Source of the DNA: Acidimicrobiia bacterium | Lineage (GTDB): Bacteria; Actinomycetota; Acidimicrobiia; Acidimicrobiales; SZUA-35 | Length of the DNA stretch: 33,810 nucleotides | Assembly: GCA_029863385.1 (NCBI GenBank) | Contig: JAOTVU010000039.1 | Span: 1-33,810 of the forward strand | Direction of reading: 5' to 3' | Shown: positions 14,772 to 23,610 of the stretch, piece after piece | How the letters are laid out: each line of letters opens with the position of its first letter | How positions within the stretch are numbered: the first letter of the stretch is position 1 | The notes under the pieces: generated by a model | What the model saw: only the letters and a program-made list of their open reading frames with translations | The model's database searches: none | What the model was told of the DNA's origin: nothing | Made by a program: the position numbers and the translations under genes

Positions 14772-15746
14772 TCAACCGATGAGGGCGAGCAGGCGTTCGA
14801 CGTCATCGGGCCGGCAGAGGTCGGTTCCGTCGGTCAGGACCGCTGCCGTTCCGGCGGCGACGCCGAGCGCCACCGCCTGGGTGAGGTCGAGGCCACGGTT
14901 GAGGCCGATGGTGATGCCGGCCACCATCGAGTCGCCGGCGCCCACCGCGCTGCGGACCTGGACGGTGGGTGCCCGCAACCGGGTGGTGTCGTCGGCGGTC
15001 ACCACCACCGCTCCGCCGGGACCGATCGACACGACGACGACCTCGACGTCGGACTGCGCCTTGACCTGCCGGGCGGCATCGACGATGTCGGCCTCGGTCA
15101 GCAACTCACGATCAACCTCCGCGGCCAACTCCCGGGCGCTCGGTTTGACCAGGTGAGCACCGGACCGCAGGGCGGCGCTCAGTGCCGGACCGGAGGTGTC
15201 GATGATCACGGCGGCGCCGGGGACGAGTTCCACCAGCCGGGAGAAGATATCGAGTTCGACGCCGTCGGGGACGCTCCCCGACACTGCGATGCACCGGGAG
15301 CCGGCGGCAAGTGCGGAGGTGGCGACGGCGTCGAGACAGAGATCGACCTCGGCGTGGCTCAGCTCCGGTCCGGGAAGGACGAAACGGTATTGGTCGCCGC
15401 TCGTGTTCGACACGATGGAGATCGACTCGCGGGTGTCGCCAACTATGGCGATCGTCCGGACATCGGCTGCGTCGAGTTCATCGATCAACAGTTGGGCCAT
15501 CCGGCCACCCGGCGGTCCCCCGAGCGGTAGGACCGCAATCGTGGGTTCGCCGAGGCGTCGGCATACCCGGCTCACGTTGATCCCGCCGCCGCCGGGTTGA
15601 TAGAGCGGCCGACCGGTGCGGAGCTTGTGGGTGGGCACGACGACCTCGGTCGTCAGGGAAACGTCCAGCGCCGGATTCAGGGTCAGGGTCACGACGGGAG
15701 CCGACGTCCCGTCCGAGGAGTTGGCGTGAGGATGAGGCGCGGCCAC
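14772..15746 (-). CDS. pfkB: 6-phosphofructokinase, Pfk-2 type (PfkB family)
   Basis: This 324-residue ribokinase-fold sugar kinase phosphorylates a sugar phosphate with ATP. Motifs are TLTLNPALDVS at the N-terminus, the PfkB signature PGGGGINVSRVCRRLG (residues 51-66), GDQYRFVLPGPELS, the SGSVPDGV turn, LVKPSARELAAEVDREL, and the ATP/anion-hole motif VGAGDSMVAG with the catalytic Asp. Resemblance to E. coli Pfk-2 runs along the whole chain, including the end 'GVAAGTAAVLTDGTDLCRPDD'. I therefore prefer fructose-6-phosphate over fructose-1-phosphate or tagatose-6-phosphate as substrate. The start may be GTG at 15744-15746 or a GTG 18 codons later, since the first ~16 residues are not conserved. 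It is the third gene of an apparent operon, 17 nt behind the small acidic protein gene. Confidence 0.88.
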   Translation of the reverse strand: MAAPHPHANSSDGTSAPVVTLTLNPALDVSLTTEVVVPTHKLRTGRPLYQPGGGGINVSRVCRRLGEPTIAVLPLGGPPGGRMAQLLIDELDAADVRTIAIVGDTRESISIVSNTSGDQYRFVLPGPELSHAEVDLCLDAVATSALAAGSRCIAVSGSVPDGVELDIFSRLVELVPGAAVIIDTSGPALSAALRSGAHLVKPSARELAAEVDRELLTEADIVDAARQVKAQSDVEVVVVSIGPGGAVVVTADDTTRLRAPTVQVRSAVGAGDSMVAGITIGLNRGLDLTQAVALGVAAGTAAVLTDGTDLCRPDDVERLLALIG

Positions 15747-15763
15747 GAGTCGGCTCGTCGGCC

Positions 15764-16087
15764 CTAGGGCCGCTGCTCCTCGAGCGCCGCCAGGCGGGCG
15801 TCGACGTCGTCGAGTTCGGACGCTACCCGATCGAGGTCGGCCATCGTCGGGAGCGGCTCGGCCGGTTGGGTCGGCTCGACGGCTTCGATCCGCTCGACCT
15901 CTGCGTCGTCGTGCTCCGCAGGGTCGAATTCGACGAGTTCGATCTCGACCATTGCGATGTCCACCGGGCCGTGGCCACCGGTGGCGGGCTGCCCGCCGGC
16001 CCCGAGGGCGTCGACGGTGTCGACAGCCGTCGGCGCCTCGCCGCTCGGCGACTCGTTGGGATCGACATCATCGGCCACGGGTTGCAC
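15764..16087 (-). CDS. Small acidic hypothetical protein
   Basis: This 107-residue, strongly acidic protein has no Cys and few aromatic residues. The first ~75 residues look disordered (Pro, Ala, Gly, Asp, Glu). The last ~30, ADLDRVASELDDVDARLAALEE, form an amphipathic helix suited to a coiled coil. It starts with GTG (16085-16087), 9 nt after the radical SAM gene, and is followed 17 nt later by pfkB, so it sits inside an operon. The helix recalls the N-terminal part of DksA/TraR-like proteins, but the zinc-finger part is absent, so I do not assign that family. Function is unknown. Confidence 0.65.
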   Translation of the reverse strand: MQPVADDVDPNESPSGEAPTAVDTVDALGAGGQPATGGHGPVDIAMVEIELVEFDPAEHDDAEVERIEAVEPTQPAEPLPTMADLDRVASELDDVDARLAALEEQRP

Positions 16088-16096
16088 AATCCGATG

Positions 16097-17578
16097 CTAG
16101 CGAATACTCGCCGGAGTGGCGGGAACGGTTGTCGAATCCGGTGGCGATTGGGAATCGATCGCCGACCGAGCGGACAACACCGACTCCAATACGGGCAGCA
16201 TCATCGGGATGCGGCGGGCTCGGACAAGCAGGCTCCACAGCGGCTCGAGCTTCTTCCAGCCGGCCGAGTAGGCGACGTGCCGCAGCTGCCCGGCCGCTGT
16301 CGGTTTCACCGAGGCGGCCTTCCAGATCGACGACCAGCGGTAGAACTCGTTGTAGGCCCACCAGTACCCCTGCTCCAGTTCCTCCGGCGTCATTCGAGCC
16401 GGCCGAAAGACGCACTGCCTGGTGTCGTAGCGATCCCAGTCGCGGTGGAGGATCCGGCCGGAGAGGTCCATTCGGTCGTAGAGCGCCGTTCCCGGGTAGG
16501 GCGTCATCACATGGAACGTGGCGGTCTCGATGCCGACCGACACCGCCCAGTCGACGGTGCGTTTGAAGACGTCGGAGTCGTCGTCGTCCATACCGAAGAC
16601 GAAGCTGCCGTTGACCATCACGCCGAGATCGCGGAGCCGGGCGATGGCCTCGGCATAGTCACGACCGAGGTTCTGGGTCTTGCCGTGGTGGGCCAGGTTG
16701 GTGTCGCTGATCGATTCGAAGCCGACGAAGATCGAGCGAAGCCCGGCTTCGGCCGCCCGTTCGACGAGATCGCCCTGCAGGATCGAGTTGACCGTGGCCG
16801 CGCCCTGCCACAGACGTCCCATTCCCGTCATCGCCCCGAAGAGCTCCCGGGCGAATTGTCGCCGGCCGAGGATGTGATCGTCGAGGAAGTAGAGGTGCTT
16901 GCCGGGGAGTGATTCGATCTGGGCGAGGGCGTCGTCGACCCGTTGGGTGTAGAAACCGCGGCCGCCCTCGAAGAACGAGTCCTTGTAGCAGAAGTCGCAC
17001 GAGTGGGGGCAGCCTCTCGTGACGACGAGCGAGTTGGGAACGAGATAGTGGGTGCGTTTGATGAGATCGCGGCGGGGTGGGGGCACGTTGTCGAGGGTTC
17101 GGGGGCCGGAGTGGTAGATCGGCTTCGGCCGCCCTGAGGCCAGGTCGGTCAGGAACTCGCCGAAGCTGTGATCGCCCGGTCCGAGGAAGAGGTGATCGCA
17201 GTGCTGGCCGGCCTCCTGCGGTAGTGCCGTGGGATGGAGTCCGCCCATGGCCACCCGTATTCCGTGCCGACGGTAGTGGTCGGCGATCTCGTAGCTTCGA
17301 CGGGCCGAGGTGATGTAGCACTGGATGACGACGAAGTCGGGGCCGTCGGGTTCACCGGCGTCGTCGAGGTCGAGCGGTTCGACGTGCTCGTCGCACAGTT
17401 CGATGCGGGTATCGGGTGGGAGGTGCCCGGCCAGGGCCGCCAGACCGAGCGGCGGGAACAGGGAGTACTTGATCGGTCGGTAGCGGGGTTCGGTTGCCTC
17501 CAGCAGGGCGGGAAGGATCATCTTGACGTGTTTCGGCCGTTCCGCCTGCGAGCGGCGGCTGAGTTCGACGTTTGCCAT
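16097..17578 (-). CDS. B12-binding-domain radical SAM protein
   Basis: This 493-residue enzyme has an N-terminal cobalamin-binding-like Rossmann domain (about 17-150, with FPPLGLAALAGHL and the late MGGLHPTALP) and a radical SAM core. The iron-sulfur cluster motif is RGCPHSCDFCY, with Cys190, Cys194 and Cys197 in the C-x3-C-x2-C spacing. FLDDHILGRRQFARELF and FVGFESISDTNL follow as typical core strands. The C-terminal region (from ~380, RMTPEELEQGYWWAYNEFY) resembles DUF4070, also found in the hopanoid methylase HpnP and relatives. The reaction, methylation or another B12-assisted radical step, cannot be fixed from sequence. No hopanoid genes are nearby. The ATG is at 17576-17578. The gene is divergent from a TetR gene and leads a three-gene unit. 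Confidence 0.88.
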   Translation of the reverse strand: MANVELSRRSQAERPKHVKMILPALLEATEPRYRPIKYSLFPPLGLAALAGHLPPDTRIELCDEHVEPLDLDDAGEPDGPDFVVIQCYITSARRSYEIADHYRRHGIRVAMGGLHPTALPQEAGQHCDHLFLGPGDHSFGEFLTDLASGRPKPIYHSGPRTLDNVPPPRRDLIKRTHYLVPNSLVVTRGCPHSCDFCYKDSFFEGGRGFYTQRVDDALAQIESLPGKHLYFLDDHILGRRQFARELFGAMTGMGRLWQGAATVNSILQGDLVERAAEAGLRSIFVGFESISDTNLAHHGKTQNLGRDYAEAIARLRDLGVMVNGSFVFGMDDDDSDVFKRTVDWAVSVGIETATFHVMTPYPGTALYDRMDLSGRILHRDWDRYDTRQCVFRPARMTPEELEQGYWWAYNEFYRWSSIWKAASVKPTAAGQLRHVAYSAGWKKLEPLWSLLVRARRIPMMLPVLESVLSARSAIDSQSPPDSTTVPATPASIR

Positions 17579-17599
17579 GCCGACCGACGTTACCCGTTA

Positions 17600-17615
17600 T
17601 TGTGCAGTTGCACAA
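17600..17615. promoter_or_regulatory. Perfect inverted repeat, probable TetR operator
   Basis: TTGTGCA-GT-TGCACAA has 7-bp perfect arms with a two-base centre. It lies in the 99-nt gap between the divergent radical SAM gene (start 17578) and TetR gene (start 17678). The size and position suit a TetR-family operator controlling both transcripts. Confidence 0.55.
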
Positions 17616-17677
17616 GGCAGTCGCATTGGGCAGATGAATAGATCGGTTGCTTAAACCGCGAGGGGTAGAGTGGCTTC

Positions 17678-18310
17678 ATGGCCAAGTCGGGACCACGCAG
17701 ACCACGATCGAACCCGGACGCGGCTCGTGAATCGCTGGTCGAGGCGGCCATCGTGGTGCTGGCGAGGGATGGATTCGCCCGCACCAGCGCCAGGGCGGTG
17801 GCTGCCGAGGCCGGTGGGACGAACGGCCTGATCTTCTACCACTTCGGGTCGATGGACGGGCTCCTCGCCGCCACCGCAGACGAACTCAGCAAACGGCGCA
17901 TGGCCAGGGTTCGGGAGGCGCTCGGCGGCGACGATGCCGCTACCCAGTGGCCCCAGCGTCTGGCCTCCACGATCCGAGCCGAAGCCGCCGATCCCGAAGG
18001 GGTGGCGGTCATCGAGTTGTTGGTCGGCGCTCGCACGTCGCCGGCGCTGGCCGAGCCCGTGACCGCGGCGATCGATCAGTCGATCCGATTCGCCACCCGG
18101 GAGTTGCAGACCGTGTTCGGCGAGAGTCCGTGGGCGACGTTCCTGCCGGTCGACCTGGTGGCCGAACTGGCGGCCGCCTCGTTCTTCGGTCTCGAGTTGT
18201 TCACCCAGGCCGGGCGCGACATAGATATCGACCGCATCGCTCGATACGCCGCGCTCGGCATCGCACAGCTCCCCCACCTGGCACCGGCGGTTATGCCGGT
18301 CGCCGATTGA
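17678..18310 (+). CDS. TetR/AcrR-family transcriptional regulator
   Basis: This 210-residue repressor-type protein has the TetR helix-turn-helix at residues ~16-62: ARESLVEAAIVVLARDGFARTSARAVAAEAG followed by NGLIFYHFGSMDGLLAA. The C-terminal ~140 residues form the helical ligand-binding and dimer domain, with no specific motif. GAGGGGTAGAG provides a ribosome-binding site before the ATG. It is divergent from the radical SAM operon and convergent (10 nt) with the BVMO-esterase fusion gene. The inverted repeat at 17600-17615 is the natural candidate for its own binding site, so the radical SAM operon is the first candidate target. Regulation of the fusion gene is also possible. Confidence 0.92.
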   Translation: MAKSGPRRPRSNPDAARESLVEAAIVVLARDGFARTSARAVAAEAGGTNGLIFYHFGSMDGLLAATADELSKRRMARVREALGGDDAATQWPQRLASTIRAEAADPEGVAVIELLVGARTSPALAEPVTAAIDQSIRFATRELQTVFGESPWATFLPVDLVAELAAASFFGLELFTQAGRDIDIDRIARYAALGIAQLPHLAPAVMPVAD

Positions 18311-18320
18311 AGAACCTGCT

Positions 18321-20951
18321 CTACGCCCGGACCGCGGTCGGGAAGAACGCTCGAATCGCTCTCGCCATCTCCTCTCGATAGGGGGCACCTGACGGCAGGA
18401 CATCAACGGCACCGATCGAGTTGTGAATGTGGCCTCGGCCACGAATATGGGTGACCGGAACGCCGGCGTCCGCCAATGCCTCGGCGTAGGCATCGCCTTC
18501 GTCGCGGAGCGGGTCGAATTCGCAGGTTACGATCACCGCTGGCGGCAGACCGGATAGATCCTCGGCCCGAAGCGGCGCAACACGCTGGTCGGATCGGTGC
18601 TCGGGATCGACATAGTGATCCCAGAACCACTGCATCATGCTGGCGGTCAGGAAGTAGCCGTCGGCGTTGTCGGCATAGGAGGTCCGTTCGAAGTCGCTGT
18701 CGATGACCGGCGTCAACAGCATCTGACCCTTCAGTTCGGGACCGCCGGCGTCGCGGGCCCACTGGGCCGCCACGGCGGCGATATTTCCACCGGCACTCCA
18801 GCCGGCCACCGCCAACTGATCGGGCAGACCGCCGAGCGACTCGGCGTTGTCGGCAACCCATCGCAGCGCGGCCCAGCCGTCGTCGATCGCAGCCGGGAAA
18901 CGGTGCTCGGGCGCATGGCGGTAGTCGACCGACACGATGACGGCATCGGTCCGCACGCACAGATCCCGGCACAACGGGTCGTCGGACGTGGCGTCGCCCA
19001 GCACCCAGCCACCGCCGTGGTAGTAGACGATGACGGGGTGCGGCCCCTCGGTCGGTGGCCGGTACAACCGGTAGGCCAGCTCGTGCCCGTCGGCGGCCGG
19101 GTAGGTGCCGTCGACCATCTCCCCCACCTCCGGGCCCGGCGCTCGCTGCTTGTTGAACTCATCCAGAAAGGCCCGGGCGTGCTCCACCGGCATGGAGTCG
19201 ATGGTGGGCAGTTCGGCGATCGCCTCCAACAGGAGCACCACGTCGGGTTGGACCGGGCACACCACGCCGTCGTTGGTCGTCGAGCCGGCGGGGCCTCGCA
19301 TGGTGAAACCGACGTAGTCACGCTCGACGACCTCGTCGCAGATCCGCCGGTACCGGTCGACCCCACCGATGTAGGGCAGTAACACCCGGGGCTTGCCCTC
19401 GACGTTGGCGCCCATGTACCACGAGTCGGCCCGGGGGAAGAGCGTGAGGTCGCCGAAGTCATGGGTGTGTTGAACCCAGCCGGCCTCCGCGGTCGGGGTC
19501 GGTTCGATCGTGTCGTGGCCGGCTTCGTGCAGGGCGGCGATGGCATCGGTGACCCACTCGACGTGCTGTTCGATCGACACGGCCATGTTGGACAGCACCG
19601 ACGGACTGTGCGGGCCGGTGATCATGAAGAAGTTCGGGTAGCCGACCGTGGTGAGGCCGAGGTACGTGAGCGGACCGTCGGCCCAGCGGTCGGCCAGGGC
19701 TCGGCCGTCCTTGCCTCGGATATCGACGGCGACGATCGCACCGGTCATGGCATCGAAACCGGTGGCGTAGACGATGGCGTCGAACTCCCGGGATCCGGAC
19801 TCGGCGTTGTCGATGCCGGTCTCGGTGATGGTGTCGATCGGGTCCGTGCGGAGGTCGACCAACTCGACATGGGGCAGGTTGAAGGTCCGGTAGTAGTCGG
19901 TGTCGAGGCAGAGTCTCTTGGTGAGGATGGGATAGGAGTCGGGACACAGCGTCTCGGCGGTGGTCGGGTCGTCGACGATGGATCGGATCTTGTTGCGGAC
20001 GAACTCGGCGAGGGTCTCATTCGACACGGGATTGGCCGAGAGGTCGGCGAACGCGCCGTACATGTCGACCAGCGTGCCCGCCTGCCAGCCGGCTTCGTAG
20101 CGTTGCTGCCGTTCCTCCTCCGAGACGTCCATCGCCCCCTCGATGGCCCGTTCGCGGGGCACGCCGAGCGACGACCAACGGGCGTCCTCCCGGTAGGCCG
20201 CCGGGTCGGCCTCGAAGCGTTCGACCTTGGCGGAGGTGAGCGGCCCGTTGCCGGCCGGGATCGTGAAGTTGGGGGTGCGCTGGTAGACGGTTAACGAGTC
20301 GGCCTGGGCCGCGACATGGGGGATCGTCTGGATGCCGGACGACCCCGTGCCGATGACCGCCACCCGTTTACCGGTGAAGTCGACGCCCTCGTGGGGCCAG
20401 CGCCCGGTGAAGTAGACCTCGCCATCGAACCGATCGACACCCTCGACCTCGATGTCCTTGGGTGCCGACAGGCAGCCGGTGGCCATGACGTAGTACCGGC
20501 AGCGAAACTGCTCGCCGGCCTCGGTGTGCACGGTCCAGGTACGGCTCTCGTCGTCCCATTCCGCACGGTCGACTCGGGTCTCGAAGCGGATATCACGCCG
20601 CAGATCGTGCTTGTCGGCGACATGCTGGAGGTAGGCGAGGATCTCGGGTTGGGTGGCATACTTCTCACTCCACGTCCATTCCGTTTCGAGCTCGGGGTCG
20701 AAGCTGTAGGAGTAATCGAGGCTCTCGATGTCGCAGCGGGCGCCCGGGTACCGGTTCCAGTACCAGGTGCCGCCGACGTCGTCGGCCGCCTCGAGCCCGA
20801 TGGCGCGCAGGCCCATCTCACGGAATCGGTACAGCAGGTACAGCCCCGCCATCCCCGCTCCGACCACGACGGCGTCGGCATCGAGTTCGGTGGTTGTTGT
20901 CGAATCGGCGCCCTGGACGCTCGCATCGGTGGTGTTCGTCGACCCGGACAT
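18321..20951 (-). CDS. Baeyer-Villiger monooxygenase fused to HSL-type esterase
   Basis: This 876-residue protein carries two complete enzymes. Residues 1-~553 are a class B flavin monooxygenase: FAD motif GAGMAG (31-36), GGTWYWNRYPGARCD (60-74) and NADPH motif GTGSSG (201-206). The end, GGVDRYRRICDEVVERDYVGF, is typical of cyclohexanone-monooxygenase-like chains. Residues ~566-876 are a hormone-sensitive-lipase-family esterase: helical cap, oxyanion motif HGGGW (645-649), GWSAGGN with Ser719, Asp813 in FDPLRDEG, and His843 in GHIHNS. Such a pair could oxidise a ketone to an ester or lactone and then hydrolyse it. In the BVMO fingerprint F-x-G-x3-H-x3-W-P, the residue at the His position is Phe181. 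The ATG is at 20949-20951, preceded by AAGGGGGG. Confidence 0.92.
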   Translation of the reverse strand: MSGSTNTTDASVQGADSTTTTELDADAVVVGAGMAGLYLLYRFREMGLRAIGLEAADDVGGTWYWNRYPGARCDIESLDYSYSFDPELETEWTWSEKYATQPEILAYLQHVADKHDLRRDIRFETRVDRAEWDDESRTWTVHTEAGEQFRCRYYVMATGCLSAPKDIEVEGVDRFDGEVYFTGRWPHEGVDFTGKRVAVIGTGSSGIQTIPHVAAQADSLTVYQRTPNFTIPAGNGPLTSAKVERFEADPAAYREDARWSSLGVPRERAIEGAMDVSEEERQQRYEAGWQAGTLVDMYGAFADLSANPVSNETLAEFVRNKIRSIVDDPTTAETLCPDSYPILTKRLCLDTDYYRTFNLPHVELVDLRTDPIDTITETGIDNAESGSREFDAIVYATGFDAMTGAIVAVDIRGKDGRALADRWADGPLTYLGLTTVGYPNFFMITGPHSPSVLSNMAVSIEQHVEWVTDAIAALHEAGHDTIEPTPTAEAGWVQHTHDFGDLTLFPRADSWYMGANVEGKPRVLLPYIGGVDRYRRICDEVVERDYVGFTMRGPAGSTTNDGVVCPVQPDVVLLLEAIAELPTIDSMPVEHARAFLDEFNKQRAPGPEVGEMVDGTYPAADGHELAYRLYRPPTEGPHPVIVYYHGGGWVLGDATSDDPLCRDLCVRTDAVIVSVDYRHAPEHRFPAAIDDGWAALRWVADNAESLGGLPDQLAVAGWSAGGNIAAVAAQWARDAGGPELKGQMLLTPVIDSDFERTSYADNADGYFLTASMMQWFWDHYVDPEHRSDQRVAPLRAEDLSGLPPAVIVTCEFDPLRDEGDAYAEALADAGVPVTHIRGRGHIHNSIGAVDVLPSGAPYREEMARAIRAFFPTAVRA

Positions 20952-21030
20952 GACTCATCCCCCCTTGCATTTTGACCATGGCCGACACGCCACGCGATCC
21001 ACGTCGGGCCGTCACGGTCTCATTTCCAGC

Positions 21031-21059
21031 ATTCAATCGTTCGAGCGGCCGCTGGTCAA
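21031..21059 (-). promoter_or_regulatory. Promoter for the BVMO-esterase gene
   Basis: On the minus strand TTGACC (21054-21059), a 17-nt spacer and TTGAAT (21031-21036) precede the gene by about 75 nt. The spacer contains the perfect 10-bp palindrome AGCGGCCGCT (21044-21053), a place where a repressor could block polymerase. Confidence 0.45.
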
Positions 21060-21095
21060 CTCGACTACGGCCGGGAAATGGACAACTGATTCGCT

Positions 21096-22430
21096 CTACT
21101 CCCGCTGGATCGGCGTGGGCGGTGGAAGCTCGGCCTCGGCGACCGGTCGGGTGGCCCAGACTGCGCATCCGGCCTGCGACTGCTTTCGGTGGAGCGTGCG
21201 CTTGGCGTCGTGTAGCCGTCGATGGCACGCTGCGCACAGGAGCGCCAGATTGTCGAGATTGGTTCGACCCTTGGCCGGAGCGTGCCAGGGAATGACGTGA
21301 TGGGCCTGGCACCGTTGGAATGCCGCCCCGCACAGCACGCATCCTCGATCGCGCACCACCAGCGCAAGGAATTGAGCCGCCGAGGCATGGCGCCTGAGCC
21401 GACCCAGCCACAGCGGCCGGCCGTCCGCTCCTTCGAACAACAGTGACAGGTCGCCGTTTGCGACGTAGTCGGCCATCAGTTCATCGCTGATCGGGCCGCT
21501 GCCCACCTGGCGGGCCGCCCAACGATCGCCGTTGCCGGTGAGGTCACCGACTCCGACCGTGACGACGACGGACGGTCGACCACCGACATTGCCGACCTTC
21601 TCACCGTTGCCGGTGAAGAAGCCGAGCGCCGCGTCGAACCGCCGATGTGGCAGCGATACATGGTGGTCGGCCGACCGATCGCGCCCGCCAGCATCACGGT
21701 AGGCGGCGTCGGCGTGGGCGTTGATGAGCGCCCAGATTCGATCGATCAGCGCATTCGGGCCTTCGATCCCGACACCGGCCAGCACCGGATCCGAGCCGCT
21801 GGCCGGAACCGTGTAGAGGCGCACCCGGCGAGCCCGCATCTGCTGCTCATACTTCGCGTTCGCACCGGCGGCCGAGGTTCGCTCCTCCAGATACTCCTCG
21901 ACCACCCGAGCTGCCTGATCAGGATCGAGCCCACCGACCATGTTGAGCAGATCGACCGGGATCTCGCCTGTCGACTGGTCAGCGGCCTTCGACAGCGCAT
22001 CGATCCCGTCGCCACTTACCTCGCCCCGCTCCGCCTGCTCGGCCAGTCGGCGATTCGCGGCCAGTGCCGCAGCGCGACGAGCATCACGATTCACCGAACG
22101 CCCGGACCGGCCGCCGCCGCGACCGCCAACCGAAAGATGCGCCCGCGCGCGACGACGATCCGAGCGAGCATCCCCGCTCGACCCCGCCAGCCTGGCAACC
22201 GCAACCAGGCGATCGGCCTCCAACCGCTGCTCCCACCTGGCTGCCAACGTCACGAATCGGCGATCGCCGAGAGCAGCCAATTCGCCGACCAGCAGGTCAA
22301 ATCGGGCCACCAGATCGGCAACCACATCCACGGCGACGCTGCCACCACCATCGGGACCGTCAAGATCGAGTTCACCGCCGGCGCCCCCGCCGGGCGCATC
22401 CAACACTTTCACACGATCAACACTAAACAA
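21096..22430 (-). CDS. DUF222 / HNH endonuclease domain protein (13E12 family)
   Basis: This 444-residue protein is of the actinobacterial '13E12 repeat' type. A long helical DUF222 region (~35-330) contains a variable Arg/Gly-rich insert. A C-terminal HNH nuclease module follows: RDRGCVLCGAAFQRCQAHHVIPW, then LDNLALLCAACHRRLHD. The Cys pairs and His residues of the zinc site and the ββα-metal centre are intact, so nuclease activity is plausible. These genes are present in many copies in actinobacterial genomes and their role is not settled. The likely start is TTG at 22428-22430, with GTG codons six and eight codons later as alternatives. No terminal repeats or target duplications were seen around it. 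Confidence 0.88.
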   Translation of the reverse strand: MFSVDRVKVLDAPGGGAGGELDLDGPDGGGSVAVDVVADLVARFDLLVGELAALGDRRFVTLAARWEQRLEADRLVAVARLAGSSGDARSDRRRARAHLSVGGRGGGRSGRSVNRDARRAAALAANRRLAEQAERGEVSGDGIDALSKAADQSTGEIPVDLLNMVGGLDPDQAARVVEEYLEERTSAAGANAKYEQQMRARRVRLYTVPASGSDPVLAGVGIEGPNALIDRIWALINAHADAAYRDAGGRDRSADHHVSLPHRRFDAALGFFTGNGEKVGNVGGRPSVVVTVGVGDLTGNGDRWAARQVGSGPISDELMADYVANGDLSLLFEGADGRPLWLGRLRRHASAAQFLALVVRDRGCVLCGAAFQRCQAHHVIPWHAPAKGRTNLDNLALLCAACHRRLHDAKRTLHRKQSQAGCAVWATRPVAEAELPPPTPIQRE

Positions 22431-22512
22431 CCCCAGTGACAGTGAACGACGAGAATACGACCGAAGGTCGGTATTTTTCAGAAAAAGTAACCGGGCTACG
22501 TTCGAGTGCCGC

Positions 22513-23610
22513 CTACTGCAGCGCCGTGACGGGGTTCCGGGCGAACGAGACCGACCGGATCGAGTCGGCCGGAACCTGGATCGGGGTCTCGTTGTTGTTG
22601 AGGTCGATCACCGTGACCGAACTTCCGTCGGCCGACTCCTTGAGAAAGGCGATGCGCTGGCCGTCGAAGGTGAGCGAGGTGATCCGGTCGAGTCCCTCCC
22701 CGATGCGACGAGGTGTCAGGGCCTGGCCGCCGGTCAGCTCCCACACCTGGAGTTCGGTCGCCTCCTCGCTGCCGTCGGCTCGGTACTCGACAATGGTGAA
22801 CGCCACGGCCGCGCCGTCCGGACTCAGGGCGACCGACCCGTAGGACGGACGTCCCGGGAAGGTGCAGACGGGCTCGACGGGCAAGGTCAGGTTGAGATCG
22901 GTCCCGGTGCGGTTGTAGAAGCGGAGGGTGCCGCAGTTGTCGTCACTCGTGGCGATGACCTGGAGGTCGGCCTGGGCGGAGAAGCTCTCGACCTTCTCAC
23001 CCTCGGCGAGCCGCAGGTGGGGTTGACGGGAGCGGCTGACCGCCTCCTGTTCGGAGACGAGCTGGACCCAGTCGATGACATTGTCACCGACGAGCAGGAA
23101 CGCCCGGGGCGAGCCGCCCCAGTAGCCGACATCCAGGAGCTGGGCGCCGACGTCGTCCAGGATTTCGGGTTCTCCCTGTCCCTGAACGTAGACGACCGGC
23201 CCGTTGACCTGCCCGACCACGAGCCCACCGACGAGATCGTCGGCCATCCTGGCCACCGACAATTCGGCGATGACCCCCGGGATCTCACTGGCCACGGTGC
23301 CGGCGGTGCGCATCGACTGCGGTTCGGCGGCGATCAGGATCTGCGGCACGTACCCTTCGACGGAGGGGACGAAGTCCTCGACCTCCTCGGCGGCCGACGA
23401 CGTGTCGTTGATCTCCGCCGACGCCGACTCGGCCTCCCCGATCACGAGGGTCGAATCCGGTGCCGGCGAGTAGGCCTCGGGCCGCTCGAGCTCAGTGCAA
23501 CCGACGGGCAGCAGTAACAACACGGCGGCCCCGACCAGCGCGGTCGCCCGATGGCCGCGCAGCGTCAGCCGTGACTGCGACCGCTGCGACTGACGGGGAC
23601 GACCAAACAT
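22513..23610 (-). CDS. Lipoprotein with propeller-like repeats
   Basis: This 365-residue exported protein has a signal peptide containing basic residues (RPRQSQRSQSRLTLRGHRA), a hydrophobic run and the lipobox LLPVGC, so it is probably anchored by a lipid at the cysteine. The mature part is beta-rich, with repeated segments such as YGSVALSPDGAAVAFTIVEY, LQVWELTGGQAL and ITSLTFDGQRIAFLKES. These read like TolB/WD-type propeller blades. The ATG at 23608-23610 has GGAG close upstream, while the longer frame adds 35 Arg/Trp/Pro-rich residues that would spoil the signal peptide. No catalytic motif was found. A binding or scaffold role at the cell surface is inference. Confidence 0.8.
   Translation of the reverse strand: MFGRPRQSQRSQSRLTLRGHRATALVGAAVLLLLPVGCTELERPEAYSPAPDSTLVIGEAESASAEINDTSSAAEEVEDFVPSVEGYVPQILIAAEPQSMRTAGTVASEIPGVIAELSVARMADDLVGGLVVGQVNGPVVYVQGQGEPEILDDVGAQLLDVGYWGGSPRAFLLVGDNVIDWVQLVSEQEAVSRSRQPHLRLAEGEKVESFSAQADLQVIATSDDNCGTLRFYNRTGTDLNLTLPVEPVCTFPGRPSYGSVALSPDGAAVAFTIVEYRADGSEEATELQVWELTGGQALTPRRIGEGLDRITSLTFDGQRIAFLKESADGSSVTVIDLNNNETPIQVPADSIRSVSFARNPVTALQ

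Noticed and set aside
21096..22430. DUF222/HNH gene as a mobile element
   Set aside because: It has an intact nuclease motif, but no terminal repeats, target duplication or transposase is visible. Such genes are ordinary in actinobacterial chromosomes.
22460..22478. Stem ACCGA-AGG-TCGGT followed by ATTTTT, a terminator-like structure on the plus strand
   Set aside because: No plus-strand gene ends there; both flanking genes are on the minus strand and the stem is only 5 bp.
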